DNA of 13,026 bases from CAYGUK01 sp964352985. GTDB lineage: Bacteria > Pseudomonadota > Gammaproteobacteria > JAHCLG01. The stretch covers positions 1 to 13,026 of the forward strand of contig CAYGUK010000106.1 of NCBI GenBank assembly GCA_964352985.1. Reading direction: 5' to 3'. Positions 1-6,750 of this stretch are shown piece by piece (position 1 is the first letter of the stretch; every line of letters begins with the position of its first letter). The notes under the pieces are model-generated. The model was not told the DNA's origin, searched no databases, and saw only the letters and a program-made list of their open reading frames with translations. The position numbers and the translations under genes were made by a program.

Positions 1-37
1 AAAGCGTACAAAATACTTATATATTTTAATCTACATT

Positions 38-1363
38 TTACTTGCTTAAACGACTATCAACTCTCACAACTGGTGGTGAATCTGGTTGAAGCCCAGAGCC
101 TGTCGACTGTTCAGGCGTTTTGTCGTCACTTGTTGCTGATAATGATTGCGCTTGTCTTTTGGACTCTTCTTGTTTGGTTGTCGCGGCTAGCTTTGGCTTA
201 AACTCATCATCATTTTTCACTTCCTCAGTAACATTGACTCCACCCAAGCTTGAAATCACAGTCGACGTTTTCACGCCTTTTTTCGGTTTGATTGAATTGC
301 ATAGAGCATCCCACTTATTTTTAATAGATTTTATTATCGATGACCCCAATTTAAAAATAAAAGGTAAGGTGGTTGCCATCGCAATATACGATGCTATCGC
401 TTTAGGGTATATATCATACCAAGGTTCAGAATCTAAATGTTCGCTACCATCAAATTCAACCAGACTGCGTCTTGAGAAACTCTTTAATCCCGTTGAAAAG
501 GTTTTTGCAACTGTCCAAAAAATAAGTTTCGCCACTAATGAAATAGGTGTCGTTAAGGCTATCCATGCTTTACCAACTATGTTTGAATTTTTAAATTCAC
601 TGGGTCCTTGAATTGCTTTGAATAATCCGATTCTAACAACATATAAAGGTGACAACACACAACATAAAAATTTTCCAACAATATTTGTTTTATCAAATTC
701 ATCTTTATCCCCCATAAATGCCCACATTAAGCTATCGATAAGACCTTTTCCAAGAGGAGACAGTACTTTTCGTGTGATAGGATTGGAGAGAATAGCACTG
801 ACTAATTGAAGTGGGATCCAAATTGGACTAGTAACCAAATAAAATAGTCCGCCTAATAAACTGTGTTCTTTTAAATTTGAAAAGTTTGGTCCTTCACTCA
901 TGCGACTGAAAATATAACCCAAACCTAGGATAATTTGTAATGGCAACATAATTAAAAAGCGGGATACCTTTAAAACATTGTTTGCCATTTCTTTTTCTTG
1001 GTCAGTTACCAGAAACGAAGATCGATTATAAATAAAGGTTTCAAGTTTAGAAAATGCTGTCTCCGCTAGTTTAGATAATAATAAAAACAAAAAATAAGGC
1101 ACATGACCGGGATTACCTAAATGTTGTATTAATTTATTAAAATCATCTACCTCCCCCATACCATTAAATAACAGGGTCCTTCTGGCTTCATTAAGTCCAC
1201 AATTTCTTCTTAATACGACACTATAGAAAACGGTGTGGGTGATATATTGACTGAGAGAAAGCGTGTTATCGCCATTTTTCATTCTATGTAGCGTCATATC
1301 CTTTGATATGACAAGAGGTTTAAACAATCCTTTAAAAAATTGATCCCAAGTCATTATAGCCAT
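38..1363 (-). CDS. Unrecognised multi-pass membrane protein with three internal repeats (paralogue of the 454-residue protein at 6751-8115)
   Basis: The product is 441 residues and belongs to no family I recognise. Hydrophobic segments lie near residues 86-100, 136-152, 170-192, 229-250, 264-285 and 322-342, so an inner- or host-membrane location is likely. Three related ~34-residue units occur at 157-191, 218-251 and 252-285. Each has a GP/GD-x-F-x-N/K start, usually a GK, then a T/S-P-I/L turn followed by a hydrophobic stretch. After the repeats come FWTVAKTFSTG (282-292) and EPWYDIYP (313-320). Residues from about 360 to the end are polar and rich in S, T, K, E, Q and P, and look disordered. 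A hand alignment with the 454-residue protein gives about 40% identity over the ~140-residue repeat core, with a shared NPGHxPY near residue 84. The first ATG (1361-1363) is chosen because TAGG sits 8 nt upstream; the ATG at codon 4 is too far from it. The gene lies 121 nt downstream of queE, with its own promoter candidate. The ORF is real; the function is unknown. Confidence 0.85.
   Translation of the reverse strand: MAIMTWDQFFKGLFKPLVISKDMTLHRMKNGDNTLSLSQYITHTVFYSVVLRRNCGLNEARRTLLFNGMGEVDDFNKLIQHLGNPGHVPYFLFLLLSKLAETAFSKLETFIYNRSSFLVTDQEKEMANNVLKVSRFLIMLPLQIILGLGYIFSRMSEGPNFSNLKEHSLLGGLFYLVTSPIWIPLQLVSAILSNPITRKVLSPLGKGLIDSLMWAFMGDKDEFDKTNIVGKFLCCVLSPLYVVRIGLFKAIQGPSEFKNSNIVGKAWIALTTPISLVAKLIFWTVAKTFSTGLKSFSRRSLVEFDGSEHLDSEPWYDIYPKAIASYIAMATTLPFIFKLGSSIIKSIKNKWDALCNSIKPKKGVKTSTVISSLGGVNVTEEVKNDDEFKPKLAATTKQEESKRQAQSLSATSDDKTPEQSTGSGLQPDSPPVVRVDSRLSK
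509..895 (-). repeat. Three protein-level internal repeats within the 441-residue membrane protein
   Basis: The units are encoded at 791-895 (residues 157-191), 611-712 (218-251) and 509-610 (252-285). They share a G-[PD]-x(1-3)-F-x-[NK]-x-N-I-x-G-K-like head, a [LT]-[ST]-P-[IL] turn and a hydrophobic tail ending in A/T-I/V. Units 2 and 3 are directly adjacent; a 26-residue linker separates units 1 and 2. The repetition is visible in protein but not as clear DNA repeats, so it is old. Confidence 0.7.
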
Positions 1364-1415
1364 TTAAAAACCTATCATTATAATTGTCATGAGATATGTT
1401 ATATTATAGCTTAAA

Positions 1416-1443
1416 ATAATAAAGATTGTGGTAAATAAGTCAA
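1416..1443 (-). promoter_or_regulatory. Candidate sigma-70 promoter for the 441-residue membrane protein
   Basis: On the minus strand, TTGACT (1438-1443) is followed after 16 nt by TATTAT (1416-1421). Each hexamer differs from consensus at one base. A second -10-like TATAAT lies at 1403-1408. The site is in the 121-nt gap between the queE stop and the gene start, so the gene may be transcribed separately from the tol operon. Confidence 0.5.
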
Positions 1444-1484
1444 TGAAAAAATAGACAAATTAAATAAATACTAAAAACAGTTAT

Positions 1485-2123
1485 TTAAACACCCTGCTTA
1501 TCGCCCCATAAATACTTATGTAATTGTATTTGCATGCGAACATTCGCTAATTTATCTTGGATAATCCAATCGGCTAATTGGGTTGCATTCTGCTCTTGAT
1601 AGGAAGGAGACAATAACACATGTGTTTTTTCATTTAATTGATATTGTTTAATTATTTTTTTAGTCCATTGATAATCTTCTTCATGACAAATGACAAATTT
1701 TACTTGATCCTTTTGTTGTAAAAATTGAATATTCGACATTAAATTTTTATCGACTTCACCTGAGCCAGGTGTTTTGAGATCCATCACAATACTAACCCTA
1801 GGATCGATGTTTGAAATATCTAATGCGCCACTTGTTTCAATAGAAACAATATAATTTAAATCACAAAGTTGTTTTAATAAATCTAAACACTCAGGTTGAA
1901 CTAAAGGTTCGCCACCTGTGACGGTCACATAATTCACTTCATAGGATGCTATTTTTTCAAGGATGGTTTGCATTGAAATTTTTTTTCCACCATGAAACGC
2001 ATATTCGGTATCACAGTATTGGCAACGCAAAGGACAACCGGTTAAACGCACAAAAACCGTGGGGATCCCTACGGTTTTTGCTTCGCCTTGTAATGAACAA
2101 AAAATTTCTGAAATACGTATCAA
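1485..2123 (-). CDS. queE: 7-carboxy-7-deazaguanine synthase QueE (radical SAM)
   Basis: QueE converts 6-carboxy-tetrahydropterin to 7-carboxy-7-deazaguanine, a cytoplasmic step of preQ0/queuosine synthesis. The 212-residue protein shows the radical-SAM cluster motif CPLRCQYC (Cys30, Cys34, Cys37), the N-terminal SEIFCSLQGE that matches the family's EMFxTLQGE start, and TGGEPL further on for SAM binding. Length is normal for QueE. The start is a TTG directly after the cpoB TAG stop; AGAAGG 7 nt upstream, inside the end of cpoB, supports it. QueE following cpoB/ybgF is a common arrangement in gammaproteobacteria (known from Pseudomonas and others), so it is probably the last gene of the tolA-tolB-pal-cpoB-queE transcript. 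No convincing hairpin plus U-run follows the stop. Confidence 0.93.
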   Translation of the reverse strand: MIRISEIFCSLQGEAKTVGIPTVFVRLTGCPLRCQYCDTEYAFHGGKKISMQTILEKIASYEVNYVTVTGGEPLVQPECLDLLKQLCDLNYIVSIETSGALDISNIDPRVSIVMDLKTPGSGEVDKNLMSNIQFLQQKDQVKFVICHEEDYQWTKKIIKQYQLNEKTHVLLSPSYQEQNATQLADWIIQDKLANVRMQIQLHKYLWGDKQGV

Positions 2124-3137
2124 CTAATGACCTTCTTGTGCTAATTGTTGGAGGTGTTGTTGGGCTAATTGTGAAGAAGGTGTGCCCGGATATCCTTTGA
2201 CAACTTTAACAAATTCTTTGCGTGCTAATTTATATTGGCCATTGTTGTAAGCTAAAAGACCGAGCTTTAACAATGAATCTGCAACTTTAGGTTGTTTAGG
2301 AAATTGATCCACAACCGTTTGAAACTCTGTACGAGCACTATTATTATCACCAGTCACTAAATAAAGTTCACCTAACCAATAATGCGAATTAACTGCAAAA
2401 CTTCCATTTGGATAAGCTTTAAGATAATCATTCATTGCGATGATAGCTTGTTTATATTTTTTATCTTTAATATATCCATAAGCATTTTCATAAACATCTT
2501 GCTCTTTTAATTCACTTTCTTCTTGCCCTATTCCACTTAGTTTAGGCGAAATATCAGTGGCTTTTGCTGTGGCACCCGCAATTGATTGCTGTGATAAAGC
2601 AGAAAGTCGGTGATCTAAATCTTGATACACATCACGTTGCTCAGCTTGCATGACTTTTATTTCATGCGCTTGCATATCAAGTCTACCTTGTAACTCTTGA
2701 ATTTGTTGTTCCATCTGATCAGCTTGTCCCACTAATCGCATGTGTTGCAAATTCGCCATTTGTTGCTCTAATAATTTAATCCGTTGTGGCACAGTCATGT
2801 TTGAAGTATCAGCTTCAGCAACTGTATTTTGATTATTTTGATTTGCATTTGCTGATGTTGCTTGTGGCACCAACGAACCTTGATTTTGTTGTGGGGTAGC
2901 GTTATTTGATGCGGTAGTAGTTGAAGAATCTGTTTGATCAGATTGCACATAGTCTTGAGTTGCTTGTGAATTATTGGGAACTAATGGCTGTAGCGCATTA
3001 GCTTGACCCGATTCAACAGGGGCTATGTTACCCCCCGTTTGATTTGCTTGTGGAACTTGATTTACCGTTGCTTGATTATCAGCAACGGCAAAACATGATG
3101 AACAAATAAGTAAACTAATTAATAATGCATTCCGCAT
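2124..3137 (-). CDS. cpoB: Cell division coordinator CpoB (YbgF), periplasmic TPR protein
   Basis: CpoB is the periplasmic partner of TolA that couples Tol-Pal constriction to peptidoglycan synthesis by PBP1B in E. coli. The 337-residue product has a Sec signal peptide (residues 1-19, cleavage probably after AVA), a coiled-coil region at about 115-182 rich in Q, L and E that fits the trimerisation helix, and a C-terminal TPR block at about 213-335, with repeated YxxA...YPxG/FPxQ signatures such as AIIAMNDYLKAYPNG and FQTVVDQFPKQPKVADSLLKLG in shorter pieces. It is longer than the E. coli protein (about 263 residues) because residues 20-112 form an N/Q/S/T/A-rich low-complexity segment. The cysteines at 12 and 15 do not form a proper lipobox. 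The ATG follows the pal stop by 4 nt, with GAGGGG 7 nt upstream. Confidence 0.93.
   Translation of the reverse strand: MRNALLISLLICSSCFAVADNQATVNQVPQANQTGGNIAPVESGQANALQPLVPNNSQATQDYVQSDQTDSSTTTASNNATPQQNQGSLVPQATSANANQNNQNTVAEADTSNMTVPQRIKLLEQQMANLQHMRLVGQADQMEQQIQELQGRLDMQAHEIKVMQAEQRDVYQDLDHRLSALSQQSIAGATAKATDISPKLSGIGQEESELKEQDVYENAYGYIKDKKYKQAIIAMNDYLKAYPNGSFAVNSHYWLGELYLVTGDNNSARTEFQTVVDQFPKQPKVADSLLKLGLLAYNNGQYKLARKEFVKVVKGYPGTPSSQLAQQHLQQLAQEGH
2131..2137 (-). promoter_or_regulatory. Ribosome binding site that decides the queE TTG start
   Basis: Minus-strand AAGAAGG lies inside the last codons of cpoB and 7 nt upstream of the TTG at 2121-2123. No ATG in this frame gives a better placed N-terminus, and the protein from TTG matches QueE starts. 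Confidence 0.6.
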
Positions 3138-3141
3138 TGTT

Positions 3142-3747
3142 TTACCCCTCTAAAATCAGATTAACACGACGGTTTTTGCTATAGGCAGATTCTGAGTTGC
3201 CTAATGCAACGGGTTTTTCTTTACCATAACTAATCACTGAAATTTGATTAGCAGGGACACCATCAAGTTTTAATGTATCAGCAACTGAATCAGCACGTCT
3301 TTCACCTAAAGCGATATTATATTCGCGTGTTCCTCTGGCATCGGTATTACCTTCTAAACGAATGCGCGCATTAGGATGATTTTCAAGATAAGCCGCATAA
3401 GCATTTAACACATTTTTTGATGTTGGATGTGGATTCATTTCATGCGCTAAATTTGCATTGATAGGTTGCAATGCCCAAGGTTGAATCGCATTGCTATCAT
3501 AGGTGAAATAAATAGTATTTTGTTTTATGAGTTTGCCATCGGCACCATAAATACTATTGGAACCATTAAAATTAGCTGAATTACCCGCACCAGAAGCAAC
3601 CGCGCTACCATAACCCGAATCAGCCTGACCATTGCCAGCATATAAATCGCCGCCTTTAGTACTACTACCAGGTGCGCCAGTTGGTACCGCACAAGAAGTT
3701 AGTAGTAATGCAAAAAAACCAAATAATAAAAAATTTAACACTTTCAT
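3142..3747 (-). CDS. pal: Peptidoglycan-associated lipoprotein Pal
   Basis: Pal is an outer-membrane lipoprotein that binds the diaminopimelate of peptidoglycan and is the outer anchor of the Tol-Pal machine. The 201-residue protein has a lipoprotein signal ending in LTSC, with Cys19 as the acylation site. A flexible G/S/A/N-rich linker (20-70) leads to an OmpA-like domain (about 76-201). The domain shows TDARGTREYN (Asp136 as ligand residue), LGERRA (Arg150/Arg151), SYGKEKPV and AYSKNRR, all family hallmarks. Between the first strand (TIYFTYDSN) and the first helix (VLNAYAAYL) there are about 18 more residues than in E. coli Pal, including PWALQPINANLAHEMNP. AGGGGAAG just upstream of the ATG is a good ribosome site. 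The gene sits 20 nt after tolB and 4 nt before cpoB. Confidence 0.97.
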   Translation of the reverse strand: MKVLNFLLFGFFALLLTSCAVPTGAPGSSTKGGDLYAGNGQADSGYGSAVASGAGNSANFNGSNSIYGADGKLIKQNTIYFTYDSNAIQPWALQPINANLAHEMNPHPTSKNVLNAYAAYLENHPNARIRLEGNTDARGTREYNIALGERRADSVADTLKLDGVPANQISVISYGKEKPVALGNSESAYSKNRRVNLILEG

Positions 3748-3767
3748 TTTCTTCCCCTATTTCAGCC

Positions 3768-5084
3768 TTACGATATAAATGGTGACCAGGCAGGTGCTTG
3801 CACATCGCCTAATCGACTTGGTAAACGCAATTTAACACGTCCATCAGTAGACACAATAGCTAACTGAATTTTTTCACCCATGTTACTGGCATAAAGAATT
3901 TCCATGCCATTTGGAGCAATACTGGGTGATTCATCTAACCCTGAACGTGTTAATAATTTTAATGTGCCGGTTTGAAGATTTTGTTCTGCAATATCAAAAC
4001 TGCCTTGGCTATCACGGTGTAACAATACCATGCTATTTCCATCCGGTGTGAACATGGCTCGCGCGTTAAAGGAACCATTATAAGTCAAACGCTCGACTTT
4101 ACTATTTGCTAAAGTAAGTTGATAAATTTGAGGAGAGCCACCACGGTTAGAGGTAAAAATAATCGTTTTACCATCAGGTGACCAATCGGGTTCAGTATCA
4201 ATTGAATAACCATGGGTTAATTGTGTTAATTGTCCATTCGCTAAATTCACTGTATAAATTTTTGGATTACCTGATTTTGATAACACTACCGCTAACTTTT
4301 TACCATCAGGTGAAAAACAAGGGGCGCCATTTATACCGTTAAAATTCGTGATCAGTTGACGCTGACCGCTGGCGACATTTTGAATAAAAATTTGTGGGTG
4401 CCCTTTTTCGAAAGAAACATAAGCTAGCTCTTTACCATTAGGAGACCAAGCGGGAGACATGATGGGTTGATCTGACGTGAGAAGTTGTTTCGCGTTAAAA
4501 CCATCACTATCAGCAACTTCGAGAAAATAACGAGTTGGCGATTGTGATCTATCAACAACAATATAAGCAATTCGAGTAGAAAAAACGCCCCGGATCCCAA
4601 GTAAACGTAGATAGATTTGATCGGAAATATGGTGCGCTAATTGGCGTAATTGACTTTTTGTTGTCGTGAATTTTTCACTAAACATAATATTTTTATTTTT
4701 TGCTGCAAATATATTAATTAGTGAAACTTGAACTTCATAGTGATCATTACCCAAATCATTGACTTGCCCAACTATTAAATTATCTAAATTTTTTTCACGC
4801 CAATAAGGATATTTGATTTCTGTAGGTGAGTTTGGAAATTCTGACATTTTCACGGAATCAAATAATTTAAAACGTCCACTATTTTTTAAATCATTACTAA
4901 TGATACCGGCAATATTATCATCACCAGTTAAATCTTGAGCTTGCCCAGAAAAGGGAATGACGCCGATTGGCACAGCATTATTAACCCAATTTGTTAATTC
5001 GATATTGAGGATGGCATAACTCCAGCTTGTCATCAGCATGAGACTTGCTGCAACTAGACTATATACAAAATTCAATTTTTTCAT
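3768..5084 (-). CDS. tolB: Tol-Pal system beta-propeller protein TolB
   Basis: TolB is the periplasmic shuttle that binds Pal and is recruited by TolA. The 438-residue product matches the usual ~430. A Sec signal peptide covers residues 1-24 (cleavage after SYA). The mature N-terminal domain contains the conserved VPIGVIPFSG (about 35-44), near the TolA-binding N-terminus. The C-terminal beta-propeller (about 200-435) shows successive blades with the SPNGKELAYVS, SPDGKKLAVV, SPDGKTIIFTSNRGG, TPDGNSMVLL and APNGMEILYASN repeats, closing at PAWSPF. No catalytic function is expected. The ATG has AGG about 9 nt upstream, and the gene begins 28 nt after the tolA stop, consistent with co-transcription. 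Confidence 0.97.
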   Translation of the reverse strand: MKKLNFVYSLVAASLMLMTSWSYAILNIELTNWVNNAVPIGVIPFSGQAQDLTGDDNIAGIISNDLKNSGRFKLFDSVKMSEFPNSPTEIKYPYWREKNLDNLIVGQVNDLGNDHYEVQVSLINIFAAKNKNIMFSEKFTTTKSQLRQLAHHISDQIYLRLLGIRGVFSTRIAYIVVDRSQSPTRYFLEVADSDGFNAKQLLTSDQPIMSPAWSPNGKELAYVSFEKGHPQIFIQNVASGQRQLITNFNGINGAPCFSPDGKKLAVVLSKSGNPKIYTVNLANGQLTQLTHGYSIDTEPDWSPDGKTIIFTSNRGGSPQIYQLTLANSKVERLTYNGSFNARAMFTPDGNSMVLLHRDSQGSFDIAEQNLQTGTLKLLTRSGLDESPSIAPNGMEILYASNMGEKIQLAIVSTDGRVKLRLPSRLGDVQAPAWSPFIS

Positions 5085-5112
5085 TATAGGTTACCTATTT
5101 TCCTAATCGTTT

Positions 5113-6024
5113 CTAACCATTTGGTGTCATAGTAGTCGTCATAGAGAAGTGACGAAAATAACTATCAAAAATACTCACATCGCTCGGTACGGGTAAGGGC
5201 GAAGCTTTATAAACAGCAGTGCGCCAAGCTTGATCAAAAGCGGCATCACCACTACTTTTTGCAATATCGACGCTAACGACATTACCACCAGGCATCAGTG
5301 TGACTAATAATTTTGCGATTGAATGTTTAGATGTCATGGGGGGTACATTTGCTCTAATAGAATTATTAATTAATGCAGAATATTGCTTCACAATATTGGT
5401 CGTTTGTTTTTGGCGATTACTAGCAAGATTCGATTGCTCTTGCTGTAATTGTTTTTGTAATTGTTGTTGTAGTGCTAATTTTTTTGCTTCTGATTTAGCT
5501 AACATTTGTTTTTTTTCGGCAATGGCTTTTTGTTGCGCTTTAATTTTTGCAGCACGATGTTTCTCGAGATCATCTAACCGTTTTTTTGCTGCTAATTGTT
5601 GTTGTTTAATCTTTACCAATTTCGCCGCCTCGGCTTTGGCTTTAGCTTTTGCTATTTGTTGCATTTTAATTTGTTTTGCTTTGAGATCGGCTAATTTTTT
5701 TTGTTCATTTAATCGCGCTAATTTTGCGGCTTTTGCTTCATCTTGTAATTTACGTTGATGAGCGAGTTCTTTCTCGCGTTTAAGTTTTGCTTCATCTTTT
5801 AAACGAGTCACTTCTTTGCTAACAGCCGTTTGATTAATGGCAATTGCATCGATGGGTTTAATATTTGTGCCGGGAGGTAATTCTGGTTTTATTGAAGTTG
5901 TAAATCCAAAACTAATGAAAATAGCACTAATCACGATTACGTGAAGTACAACTGACACACTTAAAGGTAATTGATAACTCTCTTTACTTAAATTCGGTTG
6001 TTCCATAACAGCCCACATTGCCAT
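5113..6024 (-). CDS. tolA: Tol-Pal envelope-spanning protein TolA
   Basis: TolA transmits force from the TolQR motor in the inner membrane to TolB/Pal. Domain I is a single transmembrane helix at about 20-41 holding SVVLH (Ser24, His28), equivalent to the S-x3-H motif through which E. coli TolA contacts TolQR. Domain II (about 70-210) is a long K/A/Q/E-rich helix. Domain III (about 211-303) has the TolA C-terminal pattern YSALINNSIRANV, GGNVVSVDIAKSSGD and FDQAWRTAVYKASPLPVP. At 303 residues it is shorter than E. coli TolA (421), mainly through a shorter helix. The longest ATG start is reported, but it lacks a Shine-Dalgarno and would leave only a ~12-nt leader from the candidate promoter; ATG at codon 7 (6004-6006) is at least as likely. 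Unusually, it is not next to tolR, which lies ~4.1 kb away. Confidence 0.95.
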   Translation of the reverse strand: MAMWAVMEQPNLSKESYQLPLSVSVVLHVIVISAIFISFGFTTSIKPELPPGTNIKPIDAIAINQTAVSKEVTRLKDEAKLKREKELAHQRKLQDEAKAAKLARLNEQKKLADLKAKQIKMQQIAKAKAKAEAAKLVKIKQQQLAAKKRLDDLEKHRAAKIKAQQKAIAEKKQMLAKSEAKKLALQQQLQKQLQQEQSNLASNRQKQTTNIVKQYSALINNSIRANVPPMTSKHSIAKLLVTLMPGGNVVSVDIAKSSGDAAFDQAWRTAVYKASPLPVPSDVSIFDSYFRHFSMTTTMTPNG

Positions 6025-6042
6025 ACATTACGCGCAAGCAAA

Positions 6043-6071
6043 AGTATACGCGATTGTTGACCTAATCTGAA
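6043..6071 (-). promoter_or_regulatory. Candidate promoter for tolA-tolB-pal-cpoB-queE
   Basis: Minus-strand TATACT (6043-6048) is a good -10 box, with TTCAGA (6066-6071) 17 nt upstream as a weak -35. Since tolA is cut off from tolQR by genes on the other strand, a promoter here is required, and this is the best candidate in the gap. Confidence 0.45.
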
Positions 6072-6141
6072 GCATTATTATGGAAGAATTTTTATTATTT
6101 TCCCAAAATTGTTATGGTAAATTTATATTACAATATTTATT

Positions 6142-6159
6142 TTAAACAAACGTGTTTAA
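6142..6159. repeat. Inverted repeat TTAAAC-N6-GTTTAA
   Basis: A perfect 6-bp dyad (6142-6147 and 6154-6159) around a 6-nt centre lies between the divergent tolA and 90-residue genes. No U-run follows on either strand, so it looks more like a protein-binding site than a terminator. In AT-rich DNA it could be chance. Confidence 0.3.
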
Positions 6160-6208
6160 GTCGAAAAAGGTTAAAGTGAATTTTGTTAAAGTTCAATTCG
6201 CTTAAATG
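6155..6208 (+). repeat. Regularly spaced TTAAAGT-like direct repeats
   Basis: TTTAAGT (6155), TTAAAGT (6171), TTAAAGT (6186) and TTAAATG (6202) occur at steps of 16, 15 and 16 nt, and another TTAAAGT occurs at 6250, 48 nt later. The same stretch also contains an imperfect dyad, AGTGAATT (6175-6182) against AATTCGCT (6195-6202). This could be a regulator-binding array upstream of either divergent gene. Confidence 0.3.
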
Positions 6209-6321
6209 TCAGGTGAACACCAAGCATTCTTATAGTCATACGATGTAGATTAAAGTCATATTCATTTCTTATACTAAATTTTAGCTAAAATCTAACAATA
6301 GGTTTAGAACATTCACTTTTT

Positions 6322-6327
6322 TATAAT
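6322..6327 (+). promoter_or_regulatory. -10 box TATAAT upstream of the 90-residue gene
   Basis: A perfect TATAAT is placed so that transcription would begin near 6334, about 17 nt before the start codon. No good -35 hexamer is visible at the normal spacing. Confidence 0.4.
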
Positions 6328-6337
6328 ACCCCTTTTT

Positions 6338-6342
6338 GGAGG
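6338..6342 (+). promoter_or_regulatory. Ribosome binding site GGAGG for the 90-residue gene
   Basis: GGAGG lies 8 nt upstream of the ATG at 6351. It fixes the start there and excludes the in-frame TTG at 6336, whose codon overlaps the Shine-Dalgarno itself. Confidence 0.75.
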
Positions 6343-6350
6343 ATTTAATA

Positions 6351-6623
6351 ATGGCATTTAGTGTTCGAGAATTAGCTGAAAGTTTTGTATCAAGCTATGT
6401 TGCGACCACCTTAACGCTCCAACATAATGATCCTGAACTCTTTGCAGGTGCAGTCATGACACTTTCGTTAAGAAATATTATGCGAGATTTTCGAGCAATG
6501 CCAGAACGCTTTACCGGACAATTTTTAGGTATAGGACTGGGATGTCTCACCGTATATTTTACAAGTAACTTAGAAAAGGCAGGAGAGAAAAAAATTCAAA
6601 CTCGACGAGTCACGCACTCTTAA
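6351..6623 (+). CDS. Small unrecognised protein (90 residues)
   Basis: The product is 90 residues from the ATG chosen by the strong GGAGG site. The N-terminal half (FSVRELAESFVSSYVATT to about residue 45) looks amphipathic-helical. A glycine- and hydrophobic-rich stretch at about 58-70 (QFLGIGLGCLTVYF) may touch or cross a membrane. The C-terminus is basic (EKKIQTRR). I recognise no family. It is on the plus strand, divergent from tolA, and 127 nt upstream of the 454-residue membrane protein in the same direction. The two could be co-transcribed, although the gap has its own -10 candidate. A clear ribosome site and -10 box make a real gene likely. Confidence 0.7.
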   Translation: MAFSVRELAESFVSSYVATTLTLQHNDPELFAGAVMTLSLRNIMRDFRAMPERFTGQFLGIGLGCLTVYFTSNLEKAGEKKIQTRRVTHS

Positions 6624-6706
6624 TCACCCATTCACGGGCACTATTTTTAACTACATGATTGGGCATAAATTATTTTTATAATAATGGCTTTTTTAGTAGG
6701 ATTGAT

Positions 6707-6712
6707 TATACT
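6707..6712 (+). promoter_or_regulatory. -10-like TATACT upstream of the 454-residue gene
   Basis: TATACT lies 38 nt before the start codon in the 127-nt gap. The region 16-18 nt upstream holds no convincing -35, so the call is weak. Confidence 0.3.
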
Positions 6713-6750
6713 TAAAATAATGAAAAGAAAAATATTTTGCTGGAGTTACT

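Larger units (their letters stand above)
6025..6350. other. Divergent intergenic region between tolA and the 90-residue gene
   Basis: These 326 bases contain no supported ORF. They hold the tolA promoter candidate, the -10 box and ribosome site of the plus-strand 90-residue gene, an inverted repeat at 6142-6159, and a cluster of TTAAAGT-like direct repeats at 6155-6208 with a further copy at 6250. The region is strongly AT-rich. No tRNA- or riboswitch-like fold was recognised. Confidence 0.6.

Noticed and set aside
120..611. 163-residue plus-strand ORF
   Set aside because: It is antisense to the 441-residue membrane protein, which has a ribosome site, a promoter and a paralogue; the plus-strand frame has none of these.
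5300..5758. Cysteine-rich 152-residue plus-strand ORF
   Set aside because: It lies wholly inside tolA on the other strand. Its Cys/Phe/Ala richness is the mirror image of the Lys/Gln/Ala codons of the TolA helix.
6155..6208. PmrA-type box (tandem TTAAT-like repeats known from Legionella/Coxiella effector promoters)
   Set aside because: The repeats are TTAAAGT at 15-16 nt steps, not CTTAATATT at 11-nt steps.
6601..6660. Terminator after the 90-residue gene
   Set aside because: Only 3-4 bp stems (GAGT/ACTC, CCC/GGG) could be found before the short T-run, too weak to call.
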